Source: Diphasiastrum complanatum (Eukaryota > Streptophyta > Lycopodiopsida > Lycopodiales > Lycopodiaceae). From it: a stretch of 64,000 bases of DNA. This document shows, piece after piece, positions 54,670 through 64,000 of the stretch. The stretch spans positions 73,538,919 to 73,602,918 of the forward strand of contig CM055096.1 in NCBI GenBank assembly GCA_029204225.1. Reading direction: 5' to 3'. Under the pieces are notes generated by a model that was given only the letters and a program-made list of their open reading frames with translations, did no database searches and was not told the DNA's origin. How positions within the stretch are numbered: position 1 is the stretch's first letter; each line of letters opens with the position of its first letter. The translations under genes and the position numbers were made by a program.

Positions 54670-55730
54670 ATATCACCAAAAAGGAAACTGTGAGCTTAAT
54701 TTCCAACAGTCTCTCTTAAGGTCACGGTTGGTATCTTGACAGTCTTCGTCAAGTTTAGCAGGTTGAAAAACTTTTGATGCTTGATCTTGGGAATATGTGA
54801 TTTCAGGACCTTCCCTAGCAGCGGTAAGGTCTCCAGGCGGCTGAATTTGAAGGGGTTTTTTCGTCTTTTCTTTCATGGTATGGCCACGAGGTTGTGGCTT
54901 CGGAGGACGTGAGGTGTGCAGATGAGGGAGTGGTGGCACATCATAGAGGATCTCGTCGTCGATTTGAAAAATTGTTTTCTCCTCATAGGGATCCCATGGG
55001 TAATTTGGTCTTTTGACACGGTAGAGCTTGGTATCAGGTTTTTTGACCGTAACTTTGGCAACTGGATCCACTTTGGATAAATATTGTGGAAAGGCCTTGA
55101 GTGGAAGTGTTTCCATGTAGTTGAGGATCTGAATATCAGAAATGTCCAATTCTTCTGAACAATTCTGAATTCGTAAGAAATTTTCGTCATGTACAAATAA
55201 ATCTTCTGATTCATCAATAGGTAGCCATGCAACATTTAATAACTCATCATTGTGTAGAAGAATATCAATAAAATTGATATTAATGATAGTTGTATCTAGA
55301 TCAGGTAATTATTCGTTATCGGTCAGAGGAGTATAGGTACAATCATTCTAATGTTGAGCACAATAATCGGCATTCACACAATCAATGGTAGCTAAACTGT
55401 GACTCCAGATTATGATATTAGTAGATTCAACATAATGACCTTTTTCGTGGGTGGATTGGTATGGCTCAAATACTGAATTAGTAGTAGAGGATCCCTCGTC
55501 GTGAAACTATCAGGGTTTGAATTTGCTAGATGAATCGATGGTAACAGAGCTGTCTCTATTCCCAAAGGTGACTCGGCCTTTGCTCCAGTCGTGAACGACT
55601 CTTGCATTGGTGAGCCATGGGCGACCAAGTAGTAACTCATAGGAATAGGTATTGCTAGGAATATCGAGTACAACTAGGTCTATAGAAAATCTCAGGCCTC
55701 CTAGTTTGATTATGGGTAAAAATTTGGTAG
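54670..55730 (-). pseudogene. Gypsy protease relic
   Basis: The minus strand, around 55720-55510, reads VVLDIPSNTYSYELLLGRPW, LTNARVVHDWSKGRVTFG, the C-terminal half of a retropepsin domain with the LGRPWL motif of plant Gypsy elements. A frame at 55149-54673 (WDPYEEKTIFQIDDEI, PPLPHLHTSRPPKPQPRG) lies downstream, where the protease-RT linker is expected. The catalytic D-T/S-G part would lie above 55730 but is replaced by the repeat block. Confidence 0.65.
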
Positions 55731-56013
55731 ATCAAAATAAATAAAAAAAAGCCATGTAATAAAGATTATTGGCTAAAGTTTAAAGCACATTGAAGTGTAT
55801 TAAAAAAATAAAACCTTAACTTCAAACTTCAAATATTTGAATTTAGAGAAAGATATTTGGGGCCCACCCCCCAATGCACACAATGTGCAAATGTATGGGG
55901 ATATGCACTTTCCCCATACATGCATCCCCCTCCCATCATTTTTAGTTAAGAGATGAATGTGGGTGCACCCAAAAACATGCGCAAAAGTGTACATAAGTTT
56001 AAATATATATATA

Positions 56014-56045
56014 CTAGTAAATAGTGCCCGTCGTTGACGGGCAAT
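56014..56045 (-). mobile_element. Helitron 3' end (1)
   Basis: In the minus sense: hairpin GCCCGTCAACGACGGGC, then 8 bases, then CTAG, followed by T in a TA-rich site (plus strand ...TATA|CTAG). A hairpin a few bases before CTRR, inserted at A/T, is the Helitron terminus pattern. The 5' TC end was not identified. Confidence 0.7.
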
Positions 56046-56416
56046 GGAGGTCGATCTTCATAGAAATGCATTTTTATTTCAACCTTTCCCGTGGAAAGTT
56101 TGATTAATTTAAAAAATCCTTAGAGCCCCTTTCAAATTTTTGATAATGAAAGTCTCATTTGTTTAACACCTTTCATCATGAAAGTACGTACATGCACTTC
56201 AAAACACTGTGTGTGTTGGTATAGAATAATTTGAATTTGGAGTGGGCCCCTTAGATGCATGCATGGGGAGGAGGGCCGTGCATCCTTTTCCCCATACATG
56301 CATTCTCCTCCCCAAGTTTTTTAGTTAGAAAAAGCTCATGCATGGGTGAGAGGAGGAGCATGCATGGTGCACCCATACACATGCACAAAACTGTACATAA
56401 GTAATATATATATATA

Positions 56417-56448
56417 CTAGTAAAGAGTGCCCGTCGTTGATGGGCAAT
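56417..56448 (-). mobile_element. Helitron 3' end (2)
   Basis: Same layout; the hairpin has one G-T pair (GCCCATCAACGACGGGC). Just inside are short repeats of GATGGTCGTTGATGGGTGGC. Confidence 0.7.
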
Positions 56449-57838
56449 GGACGGCCGATGGTCGGGTGGCCGATGGTCGTTGATGGGTGGCTGATGGTCG
56501 TTGACGGGTGGTCAATGTATGTGTGTGTGTGTACGTGAGTGCATGTGTTATCTGTGTATGTGGATTTGTGTATGATTTGTGCTTGATGGTGTGTGTGATT
56601 TATGTGGTCTATGGTGTGTGTGTGTGTGTGTGTGTGAAATGTGCGTGTGTGTATGCATGTCTGATTTATGTGGCCGATGGTATGTGCATGTGTGTATGAG
56701 TGTGCATGTGCATTTCTTTGTGTATACTGAACTGCTTGGAGCCCGATTTGTTGATGCGGGGTCATCTCGACGTGCAGCACTGGATGGAACAGACGACATG
56801 CAAGACGTAGCCCGTTGCGATATTGGACCACTTCTTGAAAATGCCAAAAAGTAAACAACCGACTTTATCAACACACCAAGCAGGTTGTTGCAAGTATGGA
56901 TAAAGTTAGATACTAGTGATGAAAAAAGAGATTGAAGTCTCTCGGAGACACTAATCTCAATGATTCAAGATGCCGAATTCTTGGTGAGCCCTAAAATAGT
57001 GTGCAATTGAAAAATGAACACCATTCATTTGACCTCCTATCATATGAATGCATTTTATAGCTCTCAAAGATGACAATACTTGAGGTGATGTAACAGTTCG
57101 ACCAAGGTTACCAAAAGCAAAAAACTTGTCGTTCAAATTAGAAAAGGAAGAACCCTAGAGGTAAGAACAACGAAAAACTTCGTGTCAAATCTCCATTTCA
57201 ATTTGAATAAATAAACAAATGTCTAGTTTTAGATATTCAGCTTCTGCTATTTCCCACAGTCGTTGAAAGGATGGGATTAGCAAATATGTTCTTCAATAGA
57301 GCATGGATGCTAGACGGAGAAAAGAACTTTGGGTAAAACTTTCTGTTCATGATCTATGGGTAAAATTTTGGTGATTCAAAATATATACGAAAGCCATATA
57401 ATAAATCTTAGTGCGGTTATGCTCATCGATGATGTTTTTTTAGGTGGATTGACAGGTGAAGGGGAGAACATATGGGGTGGACGGAGTGCGGGTGTGCTCC
57501 CTAATGGTTAAAAGCAAGTTGTTTGGGCAAGAGGCCGATGGTTTAAGTGCTCGGGAGAGATGGGTGGGTAGATTTTGCCATGTTAAAAAAGGATATACTC
57601 CTGGCCTTAAAAGCCTTAGTTTTTTTTTTTTTGAGAGGGAGGGGGGGGAGGGGGCGGTGGAGATTTCTTTCTTGATGAGAACTTTTTTTTGTCTCCTTTT
57701 TAAAAAAGAAAAATTTGATTTATGGGGAGCCAAAAAGTCCCTTCACTTTTTTTGTTTTATGGAGAGTGGGGGTTCACATTTTTAAGTGGATTTACTTCAT
57801 ACAATATATCTCATCCACAAAAGGTTTTTTATATGGAG

Positions 57839-57839
<1 letters not shown>

Positions 57840-57891
<52 letters not shown>

Positions 57892-57969
57892 TGCACGCGC
57901 GCGCACGCACGCACACACACACTCACTCACTCACTCACTCACTCGTGTGTGTGTGTGCATGTACGTGTG
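57840..57969. repeat. Compound (GT)n/(GC)/(CA)/(CACT)n microsatellite
   Basis: About 48 bp of GT run into alternating GC/CA purine-pyrimidine steps, then CACA, six ACTC units and GT again. The left GT and right CA parts are complementary. Confidence 0.92.
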
Positions 57970-58360
57970 TTCCAGATCCCCCCTCCCCCCCTTATTTTTC
58001 TCTTTTTATTGTCTCTTTTACTCCCCTCACCCCATCTCCCTCTTTTTTTTTAATTGTGCATTTTTTGGCCTATGGATAAAAGCTTGTGGGTAAAGATTTA
58101 GGAGTTAAAGCTAGTGAGAGATTATTGGCTAAAGTTTAAAGCACATTGAAGTGTGTGAAAAAATTAAAACCTTAACTTCAAACTTCAAATATTTGAATTT
58201 AGTAAGTAGGCAAATGTATGGGGATATGCACATTCCCCATGCATCCTCCTCCCCAAGTTTTTTAAGTTAGAAAAAGCTCATGCATGGGTGAGGGGGGGAG
58301 GATGCATGGGTGAACCCATACCCATGCGCAAAAGTGTACATAAGTTTAAATCTATATATA

Positions 58361-58391
58361 CTAGTAAAGAGTGCCCGTCGTTGATGGGCAA
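58361..58391 (-). mobile_element. Helitron 3' end (3)
   Basis: CTAGTAAAGAGT followed by the hairpin GCCCGTCGTTGATGGGC on the plus strand, preceded by TCTATATATA. Confidence 0.7.
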
Positions 58392-58454
58392 TGGATGCTG
58401 ATCTAGGTGGCGGCCGATGATTTAGATGATCGCCAATCTTGCACATCTCGCATC

Positions 58455-58695
58455 TCAAATATCAAACATTTGAGTCTTGGAAAAATTTGAGCCTTCAGAG
58501 CCTTCAGGAAAATTTGAGCCTTCGGAAAAATTCGAGTCTTTGGGAAAATTATAGTCGTTGGAAAATAAAATCGAGTCTTTCAAAAAAATCGGTCTTCGGA
58601 AAAATTTGAGTCTTTTGAAAAATTCGACTTGATAGTACAAAAGGGTCCTTCAATCCTTTGGAAAAATTCGAGTCTTTGAAAAAATTTGATTCTTT
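58455..58695. repeat. Degenerate minisatellite, about 20-bp unit
   Basis: Many variants of GAGTCTTTGGAAAAATTC occur in direct order. The apparent minus-strand frame across it (58640-58455) is a product of the repeat. Confidence 0.8.
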
Positions 58696-59205
58696 GGAGT
58701 TAAAGATAGTGTTCCTGATTTATGAGTAAAACTTTGGTAATTCAAAATAAATAAGAAAGTCATGTAATAAAGATTATTGGCTAAAGTTTAAAGCACATTG
58801 AAGTGTGTGAAAAAAATAAAACGTTAACTTCAAACTTCAAATATTTGAATTTAGAGAAAAATATTTGGGGCCCACCCCCCGATGCACACAATGTGCAAAT
58901 GTATGGGGATATGCACTTTTCCCATACATGCATCCCCTTCCCCATCATTTTTAGTTAAGAAAGATATTTAGAGAAAGATATTTGAATTTAGTAATTGGGA
59001 GGGAGGAGTGGGGAATCTTTTTGGGGCCCACCTCCCAATGCACACAATGTGCAAATGTATGGGGATATGCACTTTCCTCATACATGCATCCTTTTTCCCC
59101 ATACATGCATCCTCCTCCCCAAGTTTTTTAGTTAAAAAAAGCACATGCATGGGTGCACCCATACACATGCGCAAAAGTGTACATAAGTTTAAATATATAT
59201 ATAGA

Positions 59206-59237
59206 CTAGCAAAGACTGCCCGTCGTTGATGGGCAAT
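59206..59237 (-). mobile_element. Helitron 3' end (4)
   Basis: CTAGCAAAGACT followed by GCCCGTCGTTGATGGGC on the plus strand. The T after CTAG is C here and the preceding base is G-A, so the junction has drifted. Confidence 0.65.
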
Positions 59238-59447
59238 TGAGGCCGATCTTCATAGAAATGCATTTTTATTTTAACCTTTCCCGTGGAAAGTTTGATAATT
59301 TAAAAAATCCTTAGAGCACCTTTCAAATTTTTGTAATGAAAGTCTCATTTGTTTAACACCTTTCACCATGAAAGTATGTACATGCACTTCAAAACACTAT
59401 GTGTGTTGGTAAAGAATAATTTGAATTTGGAGTGGGCCCCTTAGATG

Positions 59448-59772
59448 CATGCATGGGGAGGAGGGCCATGCATCGTTTTCCCCATACATGCATCCTCCTC
59501 CCCAAGTTTTTTAGTTAGAAAAAGCTCATGCATGGGTGAGGGGAGGAGCATGCATGGTGCACCCATACACATGCGCAAAACTGTACATAAGTTTAAATAT
59601 ATATATAGATATTTAAACTTATGTACAGTTTTGCGCATGGGTATGGGTTCACCCATGCATCCTCCCCCCTCACCCATGCATACACATTTTTTGAACTAAA
59701 AATCTAAAAACAGAGGATGCATTATGGGGAGGAAGATGCATGGCCCTCCTCCCCATGCATGCATGCATATTG
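59448..59772. repeat. Large inverted repeat around a TA-rich centre
   Basis: The left arm (GATGCATGCATGGGGAGGAG ... CATGCGCAAAACTGTACATA, AGTTTAAATA) is followed at about 59602 by its reverse complement (TATTTAAACT, TATGTACAGTTTTGCGCATG ... CTCCTCCCCATGCATGCATG). The arms are about 150 bp each with some mismatches. Confidence 0.85.
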
Positions 59773-60072
59773 GCCACCCTAATCAGTGTTGCAAATTGAA
59801 GAGCAAAATGCCAATCCTAGGCATTTTTTCCTTCAAATGAAGGACATTTAAATCATGCACCCTTCAAATCTTGAATGGGCATTCCTTCAGTTAGAGGGAA
59901 ACCTATTTTCTTGGTAGAGTTGTCTCTATGTCTTTATTGGCCACCCTAAATCTTAAATGGCCACCTTCTCATTAATCATTAATAAGTGATTGGCCTATTT
60001 GCTAATGAATCCACTATGGCCACCTTCTCATTGATAACTAATGGGCCTATTTGCTAATGAACCCACTATGTG

Positions 60073-60074
<2 letters not shown>

Positions 60075-60150
<76 letters not shown>
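60075..60150. repeat. (CT)n array, 76 bp
   Basis: Uninterrupted CT dinucleotide. Confidence 0.97.
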
Positions 60151-60151
<1 letters not shown>

Positions 60152-60557
60152 GCATTTGTGCTGGTTTATTTGTTACATTTGCGATTTCTGGCTTTTGCGA
60201 AACCGTTGATGGTGTATTTCTATTGGCATCCCAATCGATAACACTGACCAGTTCCAGTTGTAGCATACTCTTGAATCGATTGATAGCAGTTTCACATGTT
60301 AAATCGACCAGTTGTATGATAGCAATTGCAGTTCTTGAATGGATTGTTAGTAGTTTTAGTTGTATGATAGCATTGATAGCAATTGTAGTTCTTGAATGAG
60401 CCAGTTCTAAGATTTGAATCAACTGACTGGGGCTACTAATTGTGTAGGCTGCCATCTCTACATCCCTAGACGAGCCTGCGTCCCCACACGACTATGCTCT
60501 CGATCATGCTGGAAGGTTCCTTTACTATCTGCACTACATCAAATACCATCGTTGGAT

Positions 60558-60703
<146 letters not shown>

Positions 60704-60826
60704 GGAGGCTTCATATCTGGAGAGTGAATTGGATCGAGATTGGAGCACTGGCAGAGGCAGGCCATTTTGAATCATTGGTAGATTGGCAGACGCAGGTCAT
60801 TTTGGAGGCATCCCGATAGAGACAAG

Positions 60827-60828
<2 letters not shown>

Positions 60829-60891
<63 letters not shown>
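60829..60891. repeat. (CT)n(CA)n array
   Basis: About 36 bp of CT followed by about 26 bp of CA. Confidence 0.95.
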
Positions 60892-60894
<3 letters not shown>

Positions 60895-61574
60895 TATGGA
60901 CAAATTATTAAAACACTACACTATTTGGAATGAGAAGATACCGCTCTAAGATCTTGAATGCACTCCATCGCTCGAAACTAATCTCATTCCTCCAATAAAC
61001 ATATTAAAATATCGAAGAAACTTGATGAGCGTGGCCATCTTACTCGAATAGATCAGCAAGTAAGTGTATCTCGAATAGATCATTAAGTTAGCTAGCATTG
61101 TACAGTATTAGTATCAAATATAAGCACATTGCTAGATGTATAGGGCCACCACATTTCAATCATTTTGCATAGTCAATCTGTAATCATCTTGCAGGCGGGT
61201 TGTTCCACTACTGTACCGCTACTCCATACAGGTAAATTTTCACCACTATACACCACCAAGTTACCATTACCTACATGATGATGAATCGCCCTACATGATG
61301 TTGAAGCAAATAGGTGCCTTTACCAGTTGTCTGCCAGTGGATGGTAATCTGATACATGGTAAACCACTAAATTGCAATCTCCTTGCATCACAAACACATA
61401 GTATTTATTCCCAGATTGGAGCTGTTCGTTGGGGTGAAATCTAGCATTGGCTTTCAGAGTATCAATGCCCATGCATAGAGCTGGCATCAACAACATCGTT
61501 ATTAGACATTGAATGATCAGTGGAAAGTGTGCAATTGAGAAAACACCTTCAAGCTCCTCTGGTCACAAACATGC

Positions 61575-61976
<402 letters not shown>

Positions 61977-62239
61977 TCCAAGTCAGAGGTAATCTTACAG
62001 GAAACTTCAAAGCAGCACCCCCTGAAATCGCAGTAGAAGATTGAATCAAGCTACGTTATCCATCATCTTAGTATCCCTTTGAACTTCGGCATCAATTTGT
62101 TTTGAATTCCTCATGCTCATCATTAATTAGCCTACAAGCATACTGACTGGAAGGTTGTGTGTAAACTTTTTCTTAACTCTTAACTATTTAAACCGTACAA
62201 ATATTTCAAGAGATTTCATTATTATGGCTATACGACAGA

Positions 62240-62450
62240 AAGTAACTGAAGTGGTACTTCTGTCACTTTATTGTAATGCATTCAACAACGATTTCAAGCC
62301 AGGGCCATTCTCATTAGGCCATTGGGGTATATGGATTGGTGGATGGGGAGCATTCTGGGGAACTCGATGTCTTTCCTCTTCTGTCTTCCACCATCATATC
62401 TTGTGACAGGCAGCGGCTTTAACTATGCAGCCGAGTCACAATTTCACAGT
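62240..62450 (+). pseudogene. Amino-acid permease (BAT1-like) fragment, frameshifted
   Basis: The plus-strand frame NDFKPGPFSLGHWGIWIG resembles the F-K/R-P-G-P-F-x-L-G-R/K-W block of plant bidirectional amino-acid/GABA permeases of the APC superfamily. After a one-base shift near 62340 the match continues in another frame: SILGNSMSFLFCLPPSYLVT, then GFNYAA, corresponding to a membrane helix with PxxYPVT and the following N-Y. The frame shift means no functional protein. Other exons were not seen, so it is a processed or translocated fragment. Confidence 0.5.
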
Positions 62451-62991
62451 TTTTTTATGAGGGCCTTGGAGCTACTTTGCTGCACGATTGGCGTATCTGC
62501 CATTTGTCACATGATGCTTTGGAGAATATTGTTGAACATTTTTTCCCCTTTGAATATATAAAGATTTCATACCAATAAATTCACTCCTCAGATCAATAAA
62601 CCCGAAGATGAAAGCAATCAGGGAATTTTGAACATGAAATATCCACGCAATTTGTTGAGCAGGAAATTGTCAAGGACGATGAATTTACTAAAGAAGAGCA
62701 TGAGTTAAAGCCCTCAATTATAGAATCCGATAGTTATTTTTTTTATCAAAACTCGTGATCAAAAGCTCTGAGGATGTGGCAAAATCGCCACATGGTTCGA
62801 GTAGTTTCTTGAAAGCATTGTTGTTTCCAACAAATGAGCTACCAATTGATTAGTCAGGGATAGATGGCGATTACAATCTAATTTTTTCCCTTTGAATATA
62901 TAAATTTGGAATATAAGAGTTCATTTACTTTCTACATTTTTTTTAGAATGTTACTTTGCAGCTTCCAAATCTAATAGTTTCTTCCATACAG

Positions 62992-63071
62992 GCCGAGAGG
63001 AGATATCTTTCCATCCTACAGTCGCATGCTTATTGGAAGTAGCAATATACTGTTTCTAAAACTATATGAAG
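62992..63071 (+). CDS. Possible exon of an unidentified gene
   Basis: Bounded by CCATACAG and GAAG|GTAGGA, 80 bp, open in one frame (PRGDIFPSYSRMLIGSSNIL, FLKLYE). Upstream, around 62630-62720, a short open stretch (QFVEQEIVKDDEFTKEEHEL) may be another exon. Downstream at 63136-63180 a 22-bp segment TTTGAACAACAAATTCATCA is duplicated in tandem after TTTTCAG. No family was recognised and the exons were not joined with confidence. Confidence 0.25.
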
Positions 63072-63189
63072 GTAGGACGTGCGTGACAAATTAGCCAAAC
63101 TAAAAATATTACCAACTGAGAGCTTCTTTTCAGTTTGAACAACAAATTCATCAGAATTTGAACAACAAATTCATCAGATGTAAGGCCTC

Positions 63190-64000
63190 TGATACTCTTA
63201 AACACTAATTCATGTGGTGCAGTCTATATAGGAGAATATAAGACTCAACTTCTAAACATTGCTCCAATTTTGTCCCTTATTTTTGAACAACTAGCAACGC
63301 AATTTTGTCCTCCTAATTGAAGGCAAATATTGATTTAAATTTTGGATTGTATTGTCTGCATCATGATAGCCAGAGCAAGTTTGACATGGTACTGATAGGG
63401 CTGTTGGTGCACATTCTTGACAACAGTAAATGAGTTCAAGAAGCTGCATGTTCTGCTTTTGCGACACTCGAAGAGGTATTTTTAAGAATATAAAAACAAT
63501 GTAATTATGTGTTCTAATTGTCGGCAAATATTGATTTAAATGTGAGCTATGCAAATAAGTAATGAAAAGATTGTTGCTTGAAACAATGTAATTATGTGCT
63601 CTATTAGACTTTGTGTTTGGTTGTTGATGTAGTTTATGAGGCCAAATTACGATGTGTTTTGATGTTTTCTCTTATATGTTGTCCTTTGCTTTCTACGGTC
63701 TAATCACTTTTTTCTATGTTCTTTTATTAGATTTACCCTTGATGTGGCTGATTAGAGTTTGATGTGGCTCCCAAGCTGAAGTTGAACTATTCTTTTTTTA
63801 AATAGTTAAAGAGTTCATAGCTTTTATCTTTTAAACAAGAGATGCGTATTCAGAGTTGAATGTGAGATTGAGGTTTTAATAATTCATTGTGGTTGAGTGC
63901 AGTTTTCAAAACAAAATGTCATATTTAGATTGTGTCTGGGTTGCCAATCATGGTTGCTATTTTAGATTCATGTACTTCTGATATGTATCCTTGGTTCCCT
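63190..64000. other. No feature recognised
   Basis: AT-rich sequence. TTGTCGGCAAATATTGATTTAAAT-like text occurs twice (about 63325 and 63520), a minor repeat. Confidence 0.5.

Larger units (their letters stand above)
55731..59800. repeat. Block of repeated units with Helitron ends
   Basis: A unit starting near AAGATTATTGGCTAAAG and passing through AACTTCAAACTTCAAATATT and GGGGATATGCAC occurs at about 55765, 58125 and 58770, with a partial copy at about 57355. A second unit (AAATGCATTTTTATTT... AAACACTNTGTGTGTTGGTA... GATGCATGCATGGGGAGGAG) follows the Helitron ends at 56014 and 59206. The copies are similar enough to suggest recent segmental or nested duplication. No autonomous Rep/helicase gene was seen. 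Confidence 0.7.

Noticed and set aside
56325-56860. His/Thr-rich and Cys/Val-rich frames
   Set aside because: These are translations of a GT/CA-rich repeat stretch.
57240-57790. Possible gene at 57456-57785
   Set aside because: The frame consists of A/T and G runs and repeat text, with no motif.

Overview
The window looks like nuclear DNA of a land plant with a large, transposon-rich genome. The evidence is a spliced plant-type nucleolar Pumilio gene with multi-kilobase introns, an exon of a plastid-type DnaJ zinc-finger gene, plant initiator-Met tRNA primer-binding sites in LTR elements, plant-style Helitron ends, and very long (CT)n/(GA)n arrays. A fern or other large-genome plant fits the intron sizes, but nothing seen fixes the lineage. 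No rRNA, tRNA, CRISPR or operon-like structure was seen.

Layout. 1-6.5 kb: minus-strand wreckage of a Copia element (gag/protease plus truncated LTR), a Ty3/Gypsy chromovirus (RT, RNase H, integrase, chromodomain), a second Copia element and a LINE piece. 6.65-25.6 kb: the last five recognisable exons (plus strand) of a PUM23/NOP9-like gene, about 393 residues, with introns of 2.3, 0.2, 5.1 and 10.2 kb. The first of these introns uses a GC-AG donor and holds a LINE inside a GA tract. The third holds an intact miniature LTR element with a 5-bp target duplication. The fourth holds a 6.2-kb GC-rich hAT transposon and two short hAT-type elements with perfect 8-bp target duplications. 25.8-26.6 kb: two probable minus-strand exons of an unidentified gene that converges on PUM23. 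27-31.6 kb: an LTR/primer-site remnant, a large fold-back element and a Copia RNase H with LTR remnants. 31.7-34.7 kb: an AT-rich island with a broken GIY-YIG endonuclease. 34.7-38.9 kb: a minus-strand Copia element with both LTRs but a gutted pol. 41.6-43.2 kb: Copia gag and Gypsy pol relics. 43.25-47.04 kb: a hAT cluster, made of a Ds-like deletion derivative, a second copy of the 16-22 kb transposase family, and a piece of another hAT subfamily. 47.04-49.85 kb: two LINE copies joined head to tail through a GA tract. 50.8-52.6 kb: two minus-strand exons of a plastid-type DnaJ zinc-finger gene. 52.1-55.7 kb: minisatellites and a Gypsy protease relic. 55.7-59.8 kb: repeats carrying four Helitron 3' ends in one orientation. 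60-61.8 kb: four long CT arrays. 62-63.2 kb: a broken amino-acid-permease fragment and possible exons.

The host genes here are few and thinly spread; most of the sequence is a layered record of element insertion. The most unusual items are: the hAT family with an extra acidic, proline-rich, AT-hook tail exon and a separate opposite-strand coiled-coil reading frame; LINE copies whose ends repeatedly coincide with GA/CT tracts; and the AT-rich GIY-YIG island.
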